Positions 7,939-16,997 of a stretch of DNA of 64,000 nt are shown here, piece by piece. The notes under the pieces were generated by a model. The model was not told where the DNA came from and made no database searches. It saw only the letters and a list, made by a program, of their open reading frames with translations. The translations under genes were made by a program, and so were the position numbers. The number at the start of each line of letters is the position of its first letter. The stretch's first letter is position 1. The DNA is taken from NCBI GenBank assembly GCA_002310055.1, contig DBXS01000010.1, positions 1 to 64,000 on the forward strand, given 5' to 3'. Origin of the DNA: Clostridiales bacterium UBA1206. GTDB lineage: Bacteria; Bacillota; Clostridia; Oscillospirales; CAG-382.

Positions 7939-10173
7939 TTATTTGGTGAACGTACAGCCGGAATCAAATTCGATGGTGCCCTGGAAATTCTTGAGCTTGC
8001 CGGAGACGGTTATGACGTCGCCCACGGCGAGGTTTTCGGCGCCTTCGCCTTTGAGGCGGTAGCACATAACGGATTTATCCGCCACTTTTATGGTAACGGT
8101 GATATTGCCGTATTCTTCGCTGTACTCGGTGTTGATCTCGGTGATCTCGCCGGTGAGCGAATAGATGTTGCCGAGCGCAGTGCCGACTTCGAGCGCGAAC
8201 GCGGCTTCGAGTATTTCGGCTTCGGTGGTGAGGACCGCTTCGCCTTCGCCCTTGGAGACCGTGACGAAAGTGGAATTTTCGACGAATTCTACGGTGCCTT
8301 TGTAGTTCTTTATGTCGCCGGTGACGGTGATGACGTCGCCCACGCCGACAGTCGCGGCGTCGTCGCCTTTGAGACGGAAGCATTGCAGAGTCTTATCGCC
8401 GACTTTTATATTGACGGTGACGTTATCGAACTGTTCGTTGTAAGGCGTGACCATGGCGGTAACTTCTCCCGTAAGGGTGACAGCGCTGCCAAGCGCCTCG
8501 CCGTCTGCGAGCGCGAACGCCCTTTCGAGTATCGCCGCCACGTCGCCGCTGACTTCGCCGCCGTGTTCGTTGTGGCCGCCGAGTACGAAGGTGCAGCCCT
8601 TGTCGAATTCGATGGTGCCGTTATAGTTCTTGAGCGTGCCGGTGACGGTGATGACGTCGCCGACGGCGAGGTTTTCGGCGCCTTCGCCGGTGAGACGGAA
8701 GCACTGAACGGTTTTATCCGCAACTTTGATGTTGACGGTCACGTTTTTGAATTCCTCGCTGTACTCGGTGGGGATCTCGGTTATCTCGCCCGTGAGGGTG
8801 TAGGAGCCTTCGAGCGACTTGCCGGCTTCGAGCGCGAAAGCTTTTTCGAGTATTTCGGCTTCGGTGAGCTCGTGAGCCACGAGTTTGATATCGAACGTAA
8901 CCTCCTTGCTCGCGTCGCCGCACTTGAGCGAAGCGGTGACCTTGACTGCGGCGTCGGTATCGGGGAGCGTGATGATCATCTTGCCGTTTTCGAACCTGAC
9001 GGCGTCGTTATCGGAGCTCCATTCTATGCTGACCTGTTCGTAGGATTTGCCGACCGCGGGGACTTCGATTTCGGCGGCGCTGTAGTATTCGTTCTTCAAG
9101 CTGAGGCTGCCCGCTTCGAATTCGAGCATTTCCTCATCGCTCTTGGAAGGAAGACTTACATATTCGAACGCGTCGACGCTCACGGGAGTGAGATAGAACG
9201 CGCCGTTGTAAACGCAGATGACGCCGGTGGCGTTGGCGACCCAGCCGAAGTGGTCGGCGTGATCTTTCTTGAATTTTTCCTGGTCGTCCTTGGAGATGGG
9301 GCAGGTGGAAGACGAGATGCGGATGTAGGATTCTTTATCGCCCAGTTTGAACTTGTAGTAACCGCTGCCGGCTTCTTCGCCGGTGATCTCCACGTTCTTG
9401 AGCGTGACGAGCATCGCCTGCTTTCCGGCAAGAGCCGCGTCGTCGAGCGCGGAAGCCGAGGCGTAGATCTCGGTATAATCGACGGGAACGACTTCTCTCT
9501 TGCCCGCGTCGAGTATCTCGACCGTGGCGGAAGTGATCTCGAGAGTGCCGTTATACAGCGATTTGACGCCGGAGACCGAAACGGTCATACCGACTTCAAC
9601 TCCGTCGTCGGCGGCGGGATCGCTCGCCATTCCGTAAACGTAGAAGCCGCAGTCGTCGCCCTGGATGTACAGGCAGTTGGCGGTGTTGCCGAGCGATTTT
9701 GCCATTATGCCGGTGACTATGCCTTTGACCGCGACCGCGTCATTTTCGGCGGCGGCGAGATAGCCTTCCCACGAAAGCATCTTGAATTCGGGGACCTTGC
9801 ATTCGAGCGCAAGCTCGGAAGTGTTGCCGGCTTCGTCCTTGACGGCGCCCTTGAGGGTGTATTCGATATCGGTGACGGCTTTTTCGTCGACGTCTACGGT
9901 GACTTTGCCTTCGCCTTTGACTACCTTTACGCCTTCGGGGTTGCCGGACTTGACGTCAACGGTCCAGTCGACGTCGTATTTGACGTCGTCGATGGTGACG
10001 GAATCGACGAGGTCGAAATCGCCTGCCGTGACGGAAATGTTCTTGTACTTGGAAAACAGATACTCTTTTGCACGGGTGAGCGGATCGTCGGCTTTGTTAT
10101 CGCCGCCGCCGCACGACACGAGCGCGACCGCGCAGAGCGCGACAGCGAGGATCAGCGCTAATAGTTTTTTCAT
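7939..10173 (-). CDS. Lipoprotein with Ig-like and repeated OB-fold domains
   Basis: A 744-residue exported lipoprotein with signal peptide 1-20 and lipobox LVSC (C21). Residues 30-128 look like a beta-sandwich. Residues 130-340 contain two OB-fold-like segments (VKGIVTG...LYIQGDD...GMTVSVSGV). Residues 345-432 hold another Ig-like stretch. The C-terminus is three tandem repeats of about 95 residues (437-532, 546-639, 650-744), each with a helix AEILEKAFAL, then TGEITEI, NVTVNIKVADK, FRLxGEGAENLAVGDVITVTG and a closing NYxGTIEF strand. OB-folds bind nucleic acids, oligosaccharides or proteins. The gene is last in a minus-strand cluster, 16 bp after the nuclease lipoprotein. The partner function is inferred from that context only. 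Confidence 0.8.
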   Translation of the reverse strand: MKKLLALILAVALCAVALVSCGGGDNKADDPLTRAKEYLFSKYKNISVTAGDFDLVDSVTIDDVKYDVDWTVDVKSGNPEGVKVVKGEGKVTVDVDEKAVTDIEYTLKGAVKDEAGNTSELALECKVPEFKMLSWEGYLAAAENDAVAVKGIVTGIMAKSLGNTANCLYIQGDDCGFYVYGMASDPAADDGVEVGMTVSVSGVKSLYNGTLEITSATVEILDAGKREVVPVDYTEIYASASALDDAALAGKQAMLVTLKNVEITGEEAGSGYYKFKLGDKESYIRISSSTCPISKDDQEKFKKDHADHFGWVANATGVICVYNGAFYLTPVSVDAFEYVSLPSKSDEEMLEFEAGSLSLKNEYYSAAEIEVPAVGKSYEQVSIEWSSDNDAVRFENGKMIITLPDTDAAVKVTASLKCGDASKEVTFDIKLVAHELTEAEILEKAFALEAGKSLEGSYTLTGEITEIPTEYSEEFKNVTVNIKVADKTVQCFRLTGEGAENLAVGDVITVTGTLKNYNGTIEFDKGCTFVLGGHNEHGGEVSGDVAAILERAFALADGEALGSAVTLTGEVTAMVTPYNEQFDNVTVNIKVGDKTLQCFRLKGDDAATVGVGDVITVTGDIKNYKGTVEFVENSTFVTVSKGEGEAVLTTEAEILEAAFALEVGTALGNIYSLTGEITEINTEYSEEYGNITVTIKVADKSVMCYRLKGEGAENLAVGDVITVSGKLKNFQGTIEFDSGCTFTK

Positions 10174-10189
10174 TGGTCATTCCTCTTTC

Positions 10190-11527
10190 TTAATAAAATG
10201 TGATATCCGAAAGCGCGAACACGCGCACCTGATAATTGCCGTTGAAATACGCCACCACGCCCTTTACGTCGATGGTCTTGCCTATCCACGACTTGCCGTC
10301 GATAAGCTTGCCGTCTTCGCCGTAAAACGGATTGGTGCGCACGGTGATGGTCTTGCCGCCGTATTCGACCGTGAGCGAAAGCGCGCCGTACGAAGAGCTG
10401 TCTTCGTTGGAGGTCATATACACGTCGGTGATACGCGCCTCGCGCAGTTCGACCGAGGTATCCATCGCCAGGAACGCGTAGTCGAATTCTTTTTCGCCTT
10501 TGTCTTCGCCGAGGTCGACAGTGACTTTGCCGCCCGCGAGCGTGGGCACCGAAACGGGCACGAACGCCGCCGCGTTGCCCTTGCTTATGAGCATTATGTT
10601 GTTTGGATCGTCGGGTTTCATGGCGCGGTATGTGAGGCCGGAGACCTGATACGTCCCGCCGCCTTCGTAATACTGCACCGAGCCGACGATGCGCGAGCGG
10701 TTGCCGACTTCGAGTATATCGAGTCCGTCGCCGGTGAGCCCGAAGCCGTAATAGACGTAGATGCCGTAATAGCGGTCGGTCTCGGCGTCGTAATCTTCTA
10801 TATACACGCCGTTGTTATAGTTTTTGGTTATGACGCCCTCGAACGAGACCTTTTTGCCGTTATATTCTTCTATATTGCAGCGGATCTCCTTGAGCGTGAC
10901 GGGGATGGCTTCGCCGTACGGGAAATCGGGGTCTTTTTCGCCCGAATAGATATTGAGCTTTTCGCGCTTGGCCTGGGCTATGGCTTTGGTGCAGGTCTCA
11001 CCGTAGCGGTTGTTCGCCGAAGACGAGGCGACCGCGAGCCCTTCCTGCAATATCTCTATATTCAGGTTGCGGTATTCCGATTGCGCGTCGGGCTTGTACC
11101 AGATCCACACGAGATGTCTGCCGCCGGTGGAATCGAGGTTCCAGTTGGCATCGTCGGATTCGACGAGTATCTCGTACGCGGACGAAAGCTTGGATTTTGT
11201 GAAGTTGGAAGCTTTTTTGCCGTATTCTTCGATCTTGCCGGTGGATTCGGGGGTGTTGACCGCGAGATATCTCGCTTTGAGCACTCCGCTGTCGCTCACG
11301 GACGAAGGCACGTTGAAATGCGTGGTGTCGCCGTCAATGAACATCTTGACCGTAACGACCTGCTTGAGCGTATCGGAATTCATATCCAGCGTCAAAGCGG
11401 CGTAGTCTTTGTGCTCGGTGTCTTCGGGCGCGGAATTTTCGGCGGGATCTTTGCGGCACGCCGCCAGGCACCCGAGCAGCAGCGCGAGCGCCAGCAGCAG
11501 CGAAAGGATCTTTAAAGTGTTTTTCAT
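10190..11527 (-). CDS. Secreted SNase-family nuclease lipoprotein
   Basis: A 445-residue lipoprotein (cleavable peptide, lipobox LAAC, C24) with a staphylococcal-nuclease domain at about residues 55-200. Compared with S. aureus nuclease, D21 (here D67 in FIDGDT), R35 (R86), E43 (E94 in NTPE) and R87 (R137 in GGRHLVWIW) are kept, while the Ca ligand D40 is replaced by N91. The helix AQAKREKLNIYSG closes the domain as in the reference enzyme. Residues 205-445 form two OB-like beta domains resembling those of the neighbouring lipoprotein. It probably cleaves DNA or RNA at the cell surface. It lies 18 bp after the substrate-binding protein of an ABC importer. Confidence 0.83.
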   Translation of the reverse strand: MKNTLKILSLLLALALLLGCLAACRKDPAENSAPEDTEHKDYAALTLDMNSDTLKQVVTVKMFIDGDTTHFNVPSSVSDSGVLKARYLAVNTPESTGKIEEYGKKASNFTKSKLSSAYEILVESDDANWNLDSTGGRHLVWIWYKPDAQSEYRNLNIEILQEGLAVASSSANNRYGETCTKAIAQAKREKLNIYSGEKDPDFPYGEAIPVTLKEIRCNIEEYNGKKVSFEGVITKNYNNGVYIEDYDAETDRYYGIYVYYGFGLTGDGLDILEVGNRSRIVGSVQYYEGGGTYQVSGLTYRAMKPDDPNNIMLISKGNAAAFVPVSVPTLAGGKVTVDLGEDKGEKEFDYAFLAMDTSVELREARITDVYMTSNEDSSSYGALSLTVEYGGKTITVRTNPFYGEDGKLIDGKSWIGKTIDVKGVVAYFNGNYQVRVFALSDITFY

Positions 11528-11545
11528 AGCTTTGTTATTGCGTTA

Positions 11546-12952
11546 TCAGCCGCCCTGATATTCGCATTCGTCTATAGCGTCGGAGAACGCTTTGTTGATG
11601 AACGCGTCGACGTCGGCGACGTCGGTTTCGGAAATGCACTTGGAAATGAGCGCGCCGACCTGGTCGCGGGCGGTGGAGGAACCGTTGAACGCGGGAGAGG
11701 TGTAGTAGTAGTCGGCCTGTTCGAGGCACACTTTGGCGCTGAGCGCGGAGATGTATTTGCCGCCGTCGGCTTTGGCTATAAAGTCGGCGTAAGTGGGATT
11801 TTCGGAAACCGATTTGATCACGGGAACGTAGCCCGAAGCCATGGAGAATTCCGCCTGGAATTCAACGGAAGTGATGAGGTACTTGAGGAACAGCCAAGAT
11901 GCGAGCACTTCCTGAGGATTGTCTTTTTTGAAGATGCAGATGCTCGGGCCCTGGGAGATTATCTTCTGGTTGTCGGCGTTGGCCTGAGGGATGGAGGTTA
12001 TGCCCACTTCGAACGGATACGAGCCGTCGTCGTTGGCGCTGGGGCGCTGATGGGTGGCGCCGGCGGAAGAGCCGATGCACATATAGCATCTGATGCCGTT
12101 GGTGGAAGTGAACAGGCCGGAGGTGTAGGAGCCGTAAAGTTTCTGGGTGGTGATCCAGCCGTTCTGATACCATTCGCGGAATCTCTTGACGAAATTCTTG
12201 TTGGTATCGTTATTGAACAGATAATGCTCGCCGTTGGCGCTGGTGTACGGGGATTCCAGCTGTTCGCACATAGTGATGAACCAGTTGGCTTCGCTGTCGT
12301 AGCCCATGGGGATACTGTTGGGGTCGATCTCCTTTATACGGCGGCAGAGGGCTTCCATTTCGTCCCAGGTCTTGGGAGGAGTGAGCCCGTTGGCTTCGAA
12401 GAAGGTCTTGTCGTAATAGAGCACTTCGGTGGATTTGGAAAACGGCATGGTGTACATAAGGCCGTCGCCGAACTGCATACCTTCTTCGTAGTAACCTTTG
12501 ATGAAGTCGTTCTTCTGCTCTTCGGTTAGGCCGAGTATCTCTTTGGTGCCGTCGGCGCGGGTGACTTCGATCTGGCTGTCGATGATGTCGTCGAGCGTGG
12601 CGACCGCGCCGGTGAGGTTATACAGCGCTACGTGGTCGGGATAGCAATACGCCATATTGGGTTCGGTGCGGTACGAAAGCTCGGTGCTGATCTGGTTCCT
12701 TACGTCGTCGTAGCCGCCGATCTTCTCGTAGGCTATATGGATGTTGGGATAAAGCTTGTTGAATTCTTCGATATAGATATCGAGAACGTCGCTCAGGTTG
12801 GAACCCATGGTGTGGTAGAATTTGACGGTGACTTCGCTTCCGTCGTAGCCGCCCTCGGGGACTATGAAGTTGGGCGCGGCTTTTGCTTTTCCGCAGGCGC
12901 AGAGCGTGAGCGCCATGGCGGCAAGCAGGATGAAAACAAGCAGCTTTTTCAT
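11546..12952 (-). CDS. ABC importer substrate-binding lipoprotein, UgpB-like
   Basis: A 468-residue family-1 extracellular solute-binding protein with signal peptide and lipobox (C18/C20 in LTLCAC). The opening VTVKFYHTMGSN, followed by FNKLYPNIHIAYEKIGGYDD, is typical of the glycerol-3-phosphate/maltose group. The C-terminal half has ASWLFLKYL and the SGYVPV segment. Such proteins deliver a sugar, oligosaccharide, glycerol 3-phosphate or glycerophosphodiester to the permeases. The next two upstream genes encode those permeases. The ligand cannot be read from sequence; the downstream nuclease and OB lipoprotein hint at a phosphate-bearing polymer product. Confidence 0.88.
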   Translation of the reverse strand: MKKLLVFILLAAMALTLCACGKAKAAPNFIVPEGGYDGSEVTVKFYHTMGSNLSDVLDIYIEEFNKLYPNIHIAYEKIGGYDDVRNQISTELSYRTEPNMAYCYPDHVALYNLTGAVATLDDIIDSQIEVTRADGTKEILGLTEEQKNDFIKGYYEEGMQFGDGLMYTMPFSKSTEVLYYDKTFFEANGLTPPKTWDEMEALCRRIKEIDPNSIPMGYDSEANWFITMCEQLESPYTSANGEHYLFNNDTNKNFVKRFREWYQNGWITTQKLYGSYTSGLFTSTNGIRCYMCIGSSAGATHQRPSANDDGSYPFEVGITSIPQANADNQKIISQGPSICIFKKDNPQEVLASWLFLKYLITSVEFQAEFSMASGYVPVIKSVSENPTYADFIAKADGGKYISALSAKVCLEQADYYYTSPAFNGSSTARDQVGALISKCISETDVADVDAFINKAFSDAIDECEYQGG

Positions 12953-12999
12953 TTCGGGGGATCCTTTCTAAGTAAAAAGTATTTATGTTATAAAATCTT

Positions 13000-13893
13000 T
13001 TAACCTTTTATGCCGCTGCGCGAAACGCCGCGGATTATGTATTTGCGAAGGAACACGAACACCAAAAACAGCGGCAGCGAGACGAGCGCGACCGCGGCCA
13101 TCTGCGCCGGATAGTTCGTTTCGCCCGCTTCATCCAGGAACGCGGTGCCGCGCAAGCCGTTGGTGATGAGCTTGTGCAGGTCGTCGTTGGCGACGAGCCG
13201 CGGCCAGATGTAGGAGTTCCAGGCGCCCATCATCTTGAGGATCGTGATCGAGATGATGGTGGGCAGCGAAAGCGGGATCATCACTTTCCACAGATATTTG
13301 ATGTCGCTGGTGCCGTCGACCTTGGCGGCGAGATACAGCTCGTTGGGTATCTGCAGGAAGTTCTGACGAAGCAGGTAGATATAGAACACGCTCACCAAGA
13401 ACGGGACGATAAGGACGGTGTAGGTGTTCATCCACCCGAGGTCGTTGACCGTGCCGTAGTTGGTTATGGTGAACAGCTCGCCGGGGATCATCATTGTGGC
13501 GAGCAAGCCCGCGAACAGTATGTTCTTGCCCTTGAACTGCAGTCTGGCAAACGCGAACGCCGAAAGCACGGTGATTATGAGCGAAAGGATGGTGGAAACG
13601 ACGCCCACTATCACGGTGTTCAGGAACAGTCTGCCCAAATTGGCTACCCTGAACGCCTCGCTGTAGTTGGACCACATAACGTGCTGAGGCCAGAAGGTGG
13701 GGGTGCTCATACGGTATTCCTCTATGGATTTGAGCGAGGAGTTGATCATCCAGTAGAACGGGAACAGGACCACGATCGCCATAAACACGAGGAACGCGTA
13801 GGTGAGCACTTTTGCGACCACGCCGCCCGTCTTTGCGCGGCGGGTGACTTTGGAGATATCTTTTTCTTTCATAACTTTGATATTATCCGCCAT
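13000..13893 (-). CDS. ABC importer permease, MalG/UgpE type
   Basis: A 297-residue inner-membrane permease with six predicted membrane segments starting near residue 29 (VLTYAFLVFMAIVVLFPFYW). The coupling EAA-type loop reads LYLAAKVDGTSDIKYLWKV near residue 190. The C-terminal FLRKYIIRGVSRSGIKG is nearly diagnostic for the MalG branch. It would pair with the neighbouring permease to form the channel driven by the ATPase two genes upstream. Start ATG 13893 lies 13 bp after the stop of the other permease gene. Confidence 0.92.
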   Translation of the reverse strand: MADNIKVMKEKDISKVTRRAKTGGVVAKVLTYAFLVFMAIVVLFPFYWMINSSLKSIEEYRMSTPTFWPQHVMWSNYSEAFRVANLGRLFLNTVIVGVVSTILSLIITVLSAFAFARLQFKGKNILFAGLLATMMIPGELFTITNYGTVNDLGWMNTYTVLIVPFLVSVFYIYLLRQNFLQIPNELYLAAKVDGTSDIKYLWKVMIPLSLPTIISITILKMMGAWNSYIWPRLVANDDLHKLITNGLRGTAFLDEAGETNYPAQMAAVALVSLPLFLVFVFLRKYIIRGVSRSGIKG

Positions 13894-13906
13894 TGCTCAC
13901 ACCTCC

Positions 13907-14851
13907 TCAATAATGAACGCGTTTTTTGCTGACGTAAAGGTTTATAAGCGTAACGACGAGAATGATGCCGAACAGTATGAGCGCCGCGGCCGAAGCGCGC
14001 CCCTGGTTATTGCTGCTGAGCGCGTCGTAGATGAACCCGACCATCGTATTCAGGCGTCCCGCGTCGTTGGCGGGGCCCATCGACTGCCCGAATATACCTA
14101 TGACGCTGGAATACTCTTTGAACCCGCCGATGAATCCGGTTATGACGACGTAGGCGATCATCGGGGAAAGGAGCGGCACCGTTATGCGCCAGAAGGTGCG
14201 CGCGCGCGAAGTCCCGTCGACTTTGGCGGCTTCGTAATACTGTTTGTTGACGCTCTGCAGGCCGCCGAGCAGTATGAGTATCTTGAACGGCAGCGCGTTC
14301 CATACGATATACACCACCATAACGGCGATATTCGCGGCGTAGGAGGACCCGGTGTTGATCCAGTTGACGTTGGAGCCGCCGAAGAACGTGATGATGTTAT
14401 TGATGATACCGGCGTTGGAAATGAGTTCGTTCTGCGTGCCGATGAAGCTGCCGACGATGTTGAACATCGCGGCGAAGACCATGCCTATGGCGATGGTGTT
14501 GGTGACGTACGGCAGGAAGAATATGGTCTGCAGCGGCTTTTGCAGCGCCTTGATGGAATTGAGGCAGACCGCGATGAACAGCGCGAGCAGCGTTGAGATG
14601 GGGACCGTGAGCACGCACATCAGCGCGGTGTTGCCGAGGCACTGCAGGAATTTCTGATATTTTACGACTTTGACGAAATTCTGCACGCCGAAGCTGAACG
14701 TCGCGCCGCCCGCGGCCTCGAGCCCTTTATATCCGTCGAGGAAAGCCATACGGACCGTGTTGATTATGGGCCATACCGTGAACACCAGCAGCAATATGAT
14801 AGCCGGCGAAAGGTAGAGCCACGCTTTCCATTGTTGTTTGTTGTCTACCAT
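13907..14851 (-). CDS. ABC importer permease, MalF/UgpA type
   Basis: A 314-residue permease with an N-terminal segment AWLYLSPAIILLLVFTVWPI and a further five hydrophobic segments. The EAA loop is YYEAAKVDGTSRARTFWRI followed by TVPLLSPM. It is the partner of the UgpE-like permease. The gene order here (ATPase, UgpA, UgpE, binding protein) differs from E. coli ugpBAEC. Confidence 0.92.
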   Translation of the reverse strand: MVDNKQQWKAWLYLSPAIILLLVFTVWPIINTVRMAFLDGYKGLEAAGGATFSFGVQNFVKVVKYQKFLQCLGNTALMCVLTVPISTLLALFIAVCLNSIKALQKPLQTIFFLPYVTNTIAIGMVFAAMFNIVGSFIGTQNELISNAGIINNIITFFGGSNVNWINTGSSYAANIAVMVVYIVWNALPFKILILLGGLQSVNKQYYEAAKVDGTSRARTFWRITVPLLSPMIAYVVITGFIGGFKEYSSVIGIFGQSMGPANDAGRLNTMVGFIYDALSSNNQGRASAAALILFGIILVVTLINLYVSKKRVHY

Positions 14852-14863
14852 TTTATGTACCCC

Positions 14864-15949
14864 TTAAAAACGTATTCTTTCTTCGGTGGTTTTATCGAAA
14901 ATGAACACCTTGTTGGGTTTGAGCGTATACCTTACTTCGGCGAGCGTGGGATCTACGGTGACGTCGGAATTGATTATGGAACGCACGACTTTGCCGTCTT
15001 TTTCCGAAACGACGCTCATATCGCGGCCCATGACTTCGATACCGGTGAGCTTGCACACGAGAGAACCCGCGGGGTCGTAAACGAAACCTTCGGGACGGAC
15101 GCCCACGGTGACTTCCCTGTCTTCGACTCCGCCGACATCAAGCACGGCGTCTTCGCCGATATACAGCGTGCCGTTTGCGACTCTGCCTTCGAAAACGTTG
15201 ATGGGCGGCGTGCCTAAGAACTTGGCGACGAACAGGTTGACGGGGTCGTCGTAGACGTCCTGAGGCTTGCCGATCTGCTGGATGATGCCTTTTTTCATAA
15301 CGACGATGAGGTCGGAAATGCTCATAGCTTCTTCCTGGTCGTGCGTTACGAAAACGGTGGTGATGCCGGTCTCGCGCTGGATACGGCGGATCTCTTCGCG
15401 CGTTTGAAGTCTGAGTCGCGCGTCGAGGTTGGAAAGCGGTTCGTCGAGCAGCAGCACTCTGGGCATTTTGACCAGTGCGCGCGCGATCGCCACACGCTGC
15501 TGCTGGCCGCCCGAAAGCTCGCTGGGTTTGCGGTCCATAAGCTCGTCGATCTGGACCAGGCGCGCGGCGGTGGTGGCGCGGTCGAGCATTTCGTCTTTGG
15601 AAAGCTTGTCGTCGCCTTTGAGGTTCTGCAGCGGGAAGAGGATGTTCTGCCTTACCGTCATATGCGGATAAAGCGCGTAGTTCTGGAACACCAGACCCAC
15701 TCCGCGTTTTTCGGCGGCGAGATCGGTCACGTCGTCGTCGTCGAAAAAGATCTTACCGCCCGAAACCTTTTGCAGGCCGCTTATCATATAAAGCGTGGTG
15801 CTTTTGCCGCAGCCGGAAGGGCCGAGCAGCCCCACGAGCTTGCCGTCGGGGACCGTGAAAGTAAAATCGTCGACCGCTATGACCGATTCCTTGGATTTTT
15901 TGTTCCTGCTGGGAAAGATCTTGGTTACGTTTTGCAGTACTACTTTCAT
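14864..15949 (-). CDS. ABC importer ATPase, UgpC/MsmK type
   Basis: A 361-residue nucleotide-binding subunit. Walker A is GLLGPSGCGKSTT, the signature is LSGGQQQRVAIARAL, and Walker B is VLLLDEPLSNLDA; the His switch is VFVTHDQEEAMS. A C-terminal MOBE/TOBE regulatory domain follows (TVGVRPEGFVYDPAGS). Such ATPases can serve several sugar importers, but here the two permeases and the binding protein are adjacent with 12-47 bp gaps, so a dedicated importer is likely. Confidence 0.93.
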   Translation of the reverse strand: MKVVLQNVTKIFPSRNKKSKESVIAVDDFTFTVPDGKLVGLLGPSGCGKSTTLYMISGLQKVSGGKIFFDDDDVTDLAAEKRGVGLVFQNYALYPHMTVRQNILFPLQNLKGDDKLSKDEMLDRATTAARLVQIDELMDRKPSELSGGQQQRVAIARALVKMPRVLLLDEPLSNLDARLRLQTREEIRRIQRETGITTVFVTHDQEEAMSISDLIVVMKKGIIQQIGKPQDVYDDPVNLFVAKFLGTPPINVFEGRVANGTLYIGEDAVLDVGGVEDREVTVGVRPEGFVYDPAGSLVCKLTGIEVMGRDMSVVSEKDGKVVRSIINSDVTVDPTLAEVRYTLKPNKVFIFDKTTEERIRF

Positions 15950-15981
15950 ACTTGGCTCCTGTGTGTGTTTTATATTTTCAT

Positions 15982-16743
15982 TTAATAATCTTCACGGGAT
16001 TCGCGGTATTCTTTCTGCTCCTGCAGATACTCTTCGAGCGCTTCGCGCGTGTCGAATATCTTCTGCGTGGCGCCGTCCACCGCGGCGGTGGAGGCGAGCA
16101 GGTCGTGGATGGCGGCTCCGTTGCGCGTGCAGAGCACGAGCGCCACCTGAAGTATGAGCAGCAGACCCATAAGCACCACGCCGAGCATCCCTATGCCGTT
16201 GAACAGTATGAGGAACACCATAAACACCGGCACCATTATCTCGATCGCGTACTTGCCGAGTATCGAGCGCACGAACAGCGTGACGTTGCTTATGCGCACC
16301 CCGTCGACGCCGACGACGCAGATGTTGAACACTTTCTTGCCCACCGTCTGGCCGTTTTTGAAATAGAGCGGCACGAAGAATTCCAGCGACAAAACGGCAA
16401 GAAAAATACCCAAAGAAGTCATAAGCATAGTGAGGTTCACGACGCGTTTGTACGCGTTCGCCGTCTCTTCGTCGCCGGCGATAAGCTCTGCGATCTCGTC
16501 GTAACGGGCCTGCTCTTCTTTGGGGAGTTTCTGATATTCTTCGTTGGTTATGCTGAGCTTGACGTTATAAGTCTGCTCGAAATAGTCGTATCTCGCGGCG
16601 AGGCGCTCGTTGGCGGAATCGTAACCGGTGGCGAACGCGACCGCCGTTATAAAGCCGGCGGACAGCACGCAAAGCAGTATCACGTCCAGCACCAGGGCCG
16701 ATATCCTTTTCCAGAGTCCGGCTTTTTGAAGTTCGTACGTCAT
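15982..16743 (-). CDS. RDD-family membrane protein
   Basis: A 253-residue protein with the RDD family pattern. An N-terminal hydrophobic helix begins AGLWKRISALVLDVILL (R and D of the motif), and a second and third helix flank TVGKKVFNICVVGVDG. The function of RDD proteins is poorly defined; some are linked to transport or Na/H exchange. It is first in the seven-gene cluster, 32 bp before the ABC ATPase gene, and is transcribed from a clear promoter at 16796-16824. It may modulate the importer, but that is inference. Confidence 0.75.
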   Translation of the reverse strand: MTYELQKAGLWKRISALVLDVILLCVLSAGFITAVAFATGYDSANERLAARYDYFEQTYNVKLSITNEEYQKLPKEEQARYDEIAELIAGDEETANAYKRVVNLTMLMTSLGIFLAVLSLEFFVPLYFKNGQTVGKKVFNICVVGVDGVRISNVTLFVRSILGKYAIEIMVPVFMVFLILFNGIGMLGVVLMGLLLILQVALVLCTRNGAAIHDLLASTAAVDGATQKIFDTREALEEYLQEQKEYRESREDY

Positions 16744-16795
16744 GGCAGAGCATTCCTTTTTTTACAGATTTTCCACGCCTTGTTGATACACTATA

Positions 16796-16824
16796 ATATT
16801 ACCACAAAACAGCCGTTTAGTCAA
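16796..16824 (-). promoter_or_regulatory. Promoter for the RDD-ABC-nuclease cluster
   Basis: On the minus strand, TTGACT (16824-16819) and TAATAT (16801-16796) are separated by 17 bp. I see no other promoter or terminator of comparable quality before 7939, so the seven genes could form one transcript. Confidence 0.65.
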
Positions 16825-16845
16825 CTGCAAACGACAAGATTTTTG

Positions 16846-16876
16846 CAAAAAAAATCCCGCAGAACCGTTCTGCGGG
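16846..16876 (-). terminator. Terminator of the small minus-strand unit
   Basis: CCCGCAGAAC pairs with GTTCTGCGGG (16856-16876), followed on the minus strand by A and eight T residues. It faces the consensus promoter at 16998-17026 and would end a transcript of about 145 nt. Confidence 0.82.
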
Positions 16877-16992
16877 AAGGGTTTGTTAACATAATTAGCA
16901 AATCAGCCTAAATATTTTTTTACGTCGCTTTCCGAAAGCCCGAAACGGCTCTTTGTCTGCTTCACGATCTCGTCGCGGCGCACGGCTTTGAA
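16847..16992 (-). ncRNA. Candidate short transcript, RNA or gene remnant
   Basis: A perfect promoter and a strong terminator frame about 145 nt. Within it lies an open frame, 16983 to 16903, beginning only with GTG: 26 codons translating to VRRDEIVKQT then KSRFGLSESDVKKYLG. The frame is open back to a stop at the transcript start and has no ribosome-binding site. It could be a small RNA, a leaderless micropeptide, or the tail of a deleted gene brought under a promoter. The peptide has helical, protein-like composition. I recognise no family. Confidence 0.45.
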
Positions 16993-16997
16993 TTATA

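Noticed and set aside
8383..10161. Long plus-strand open frame opposite the OB-repeat lipoprotein
   Set aside because: Its phrases are reverse-complement echoes of the lipoprotein repeats, without a start signal or family.
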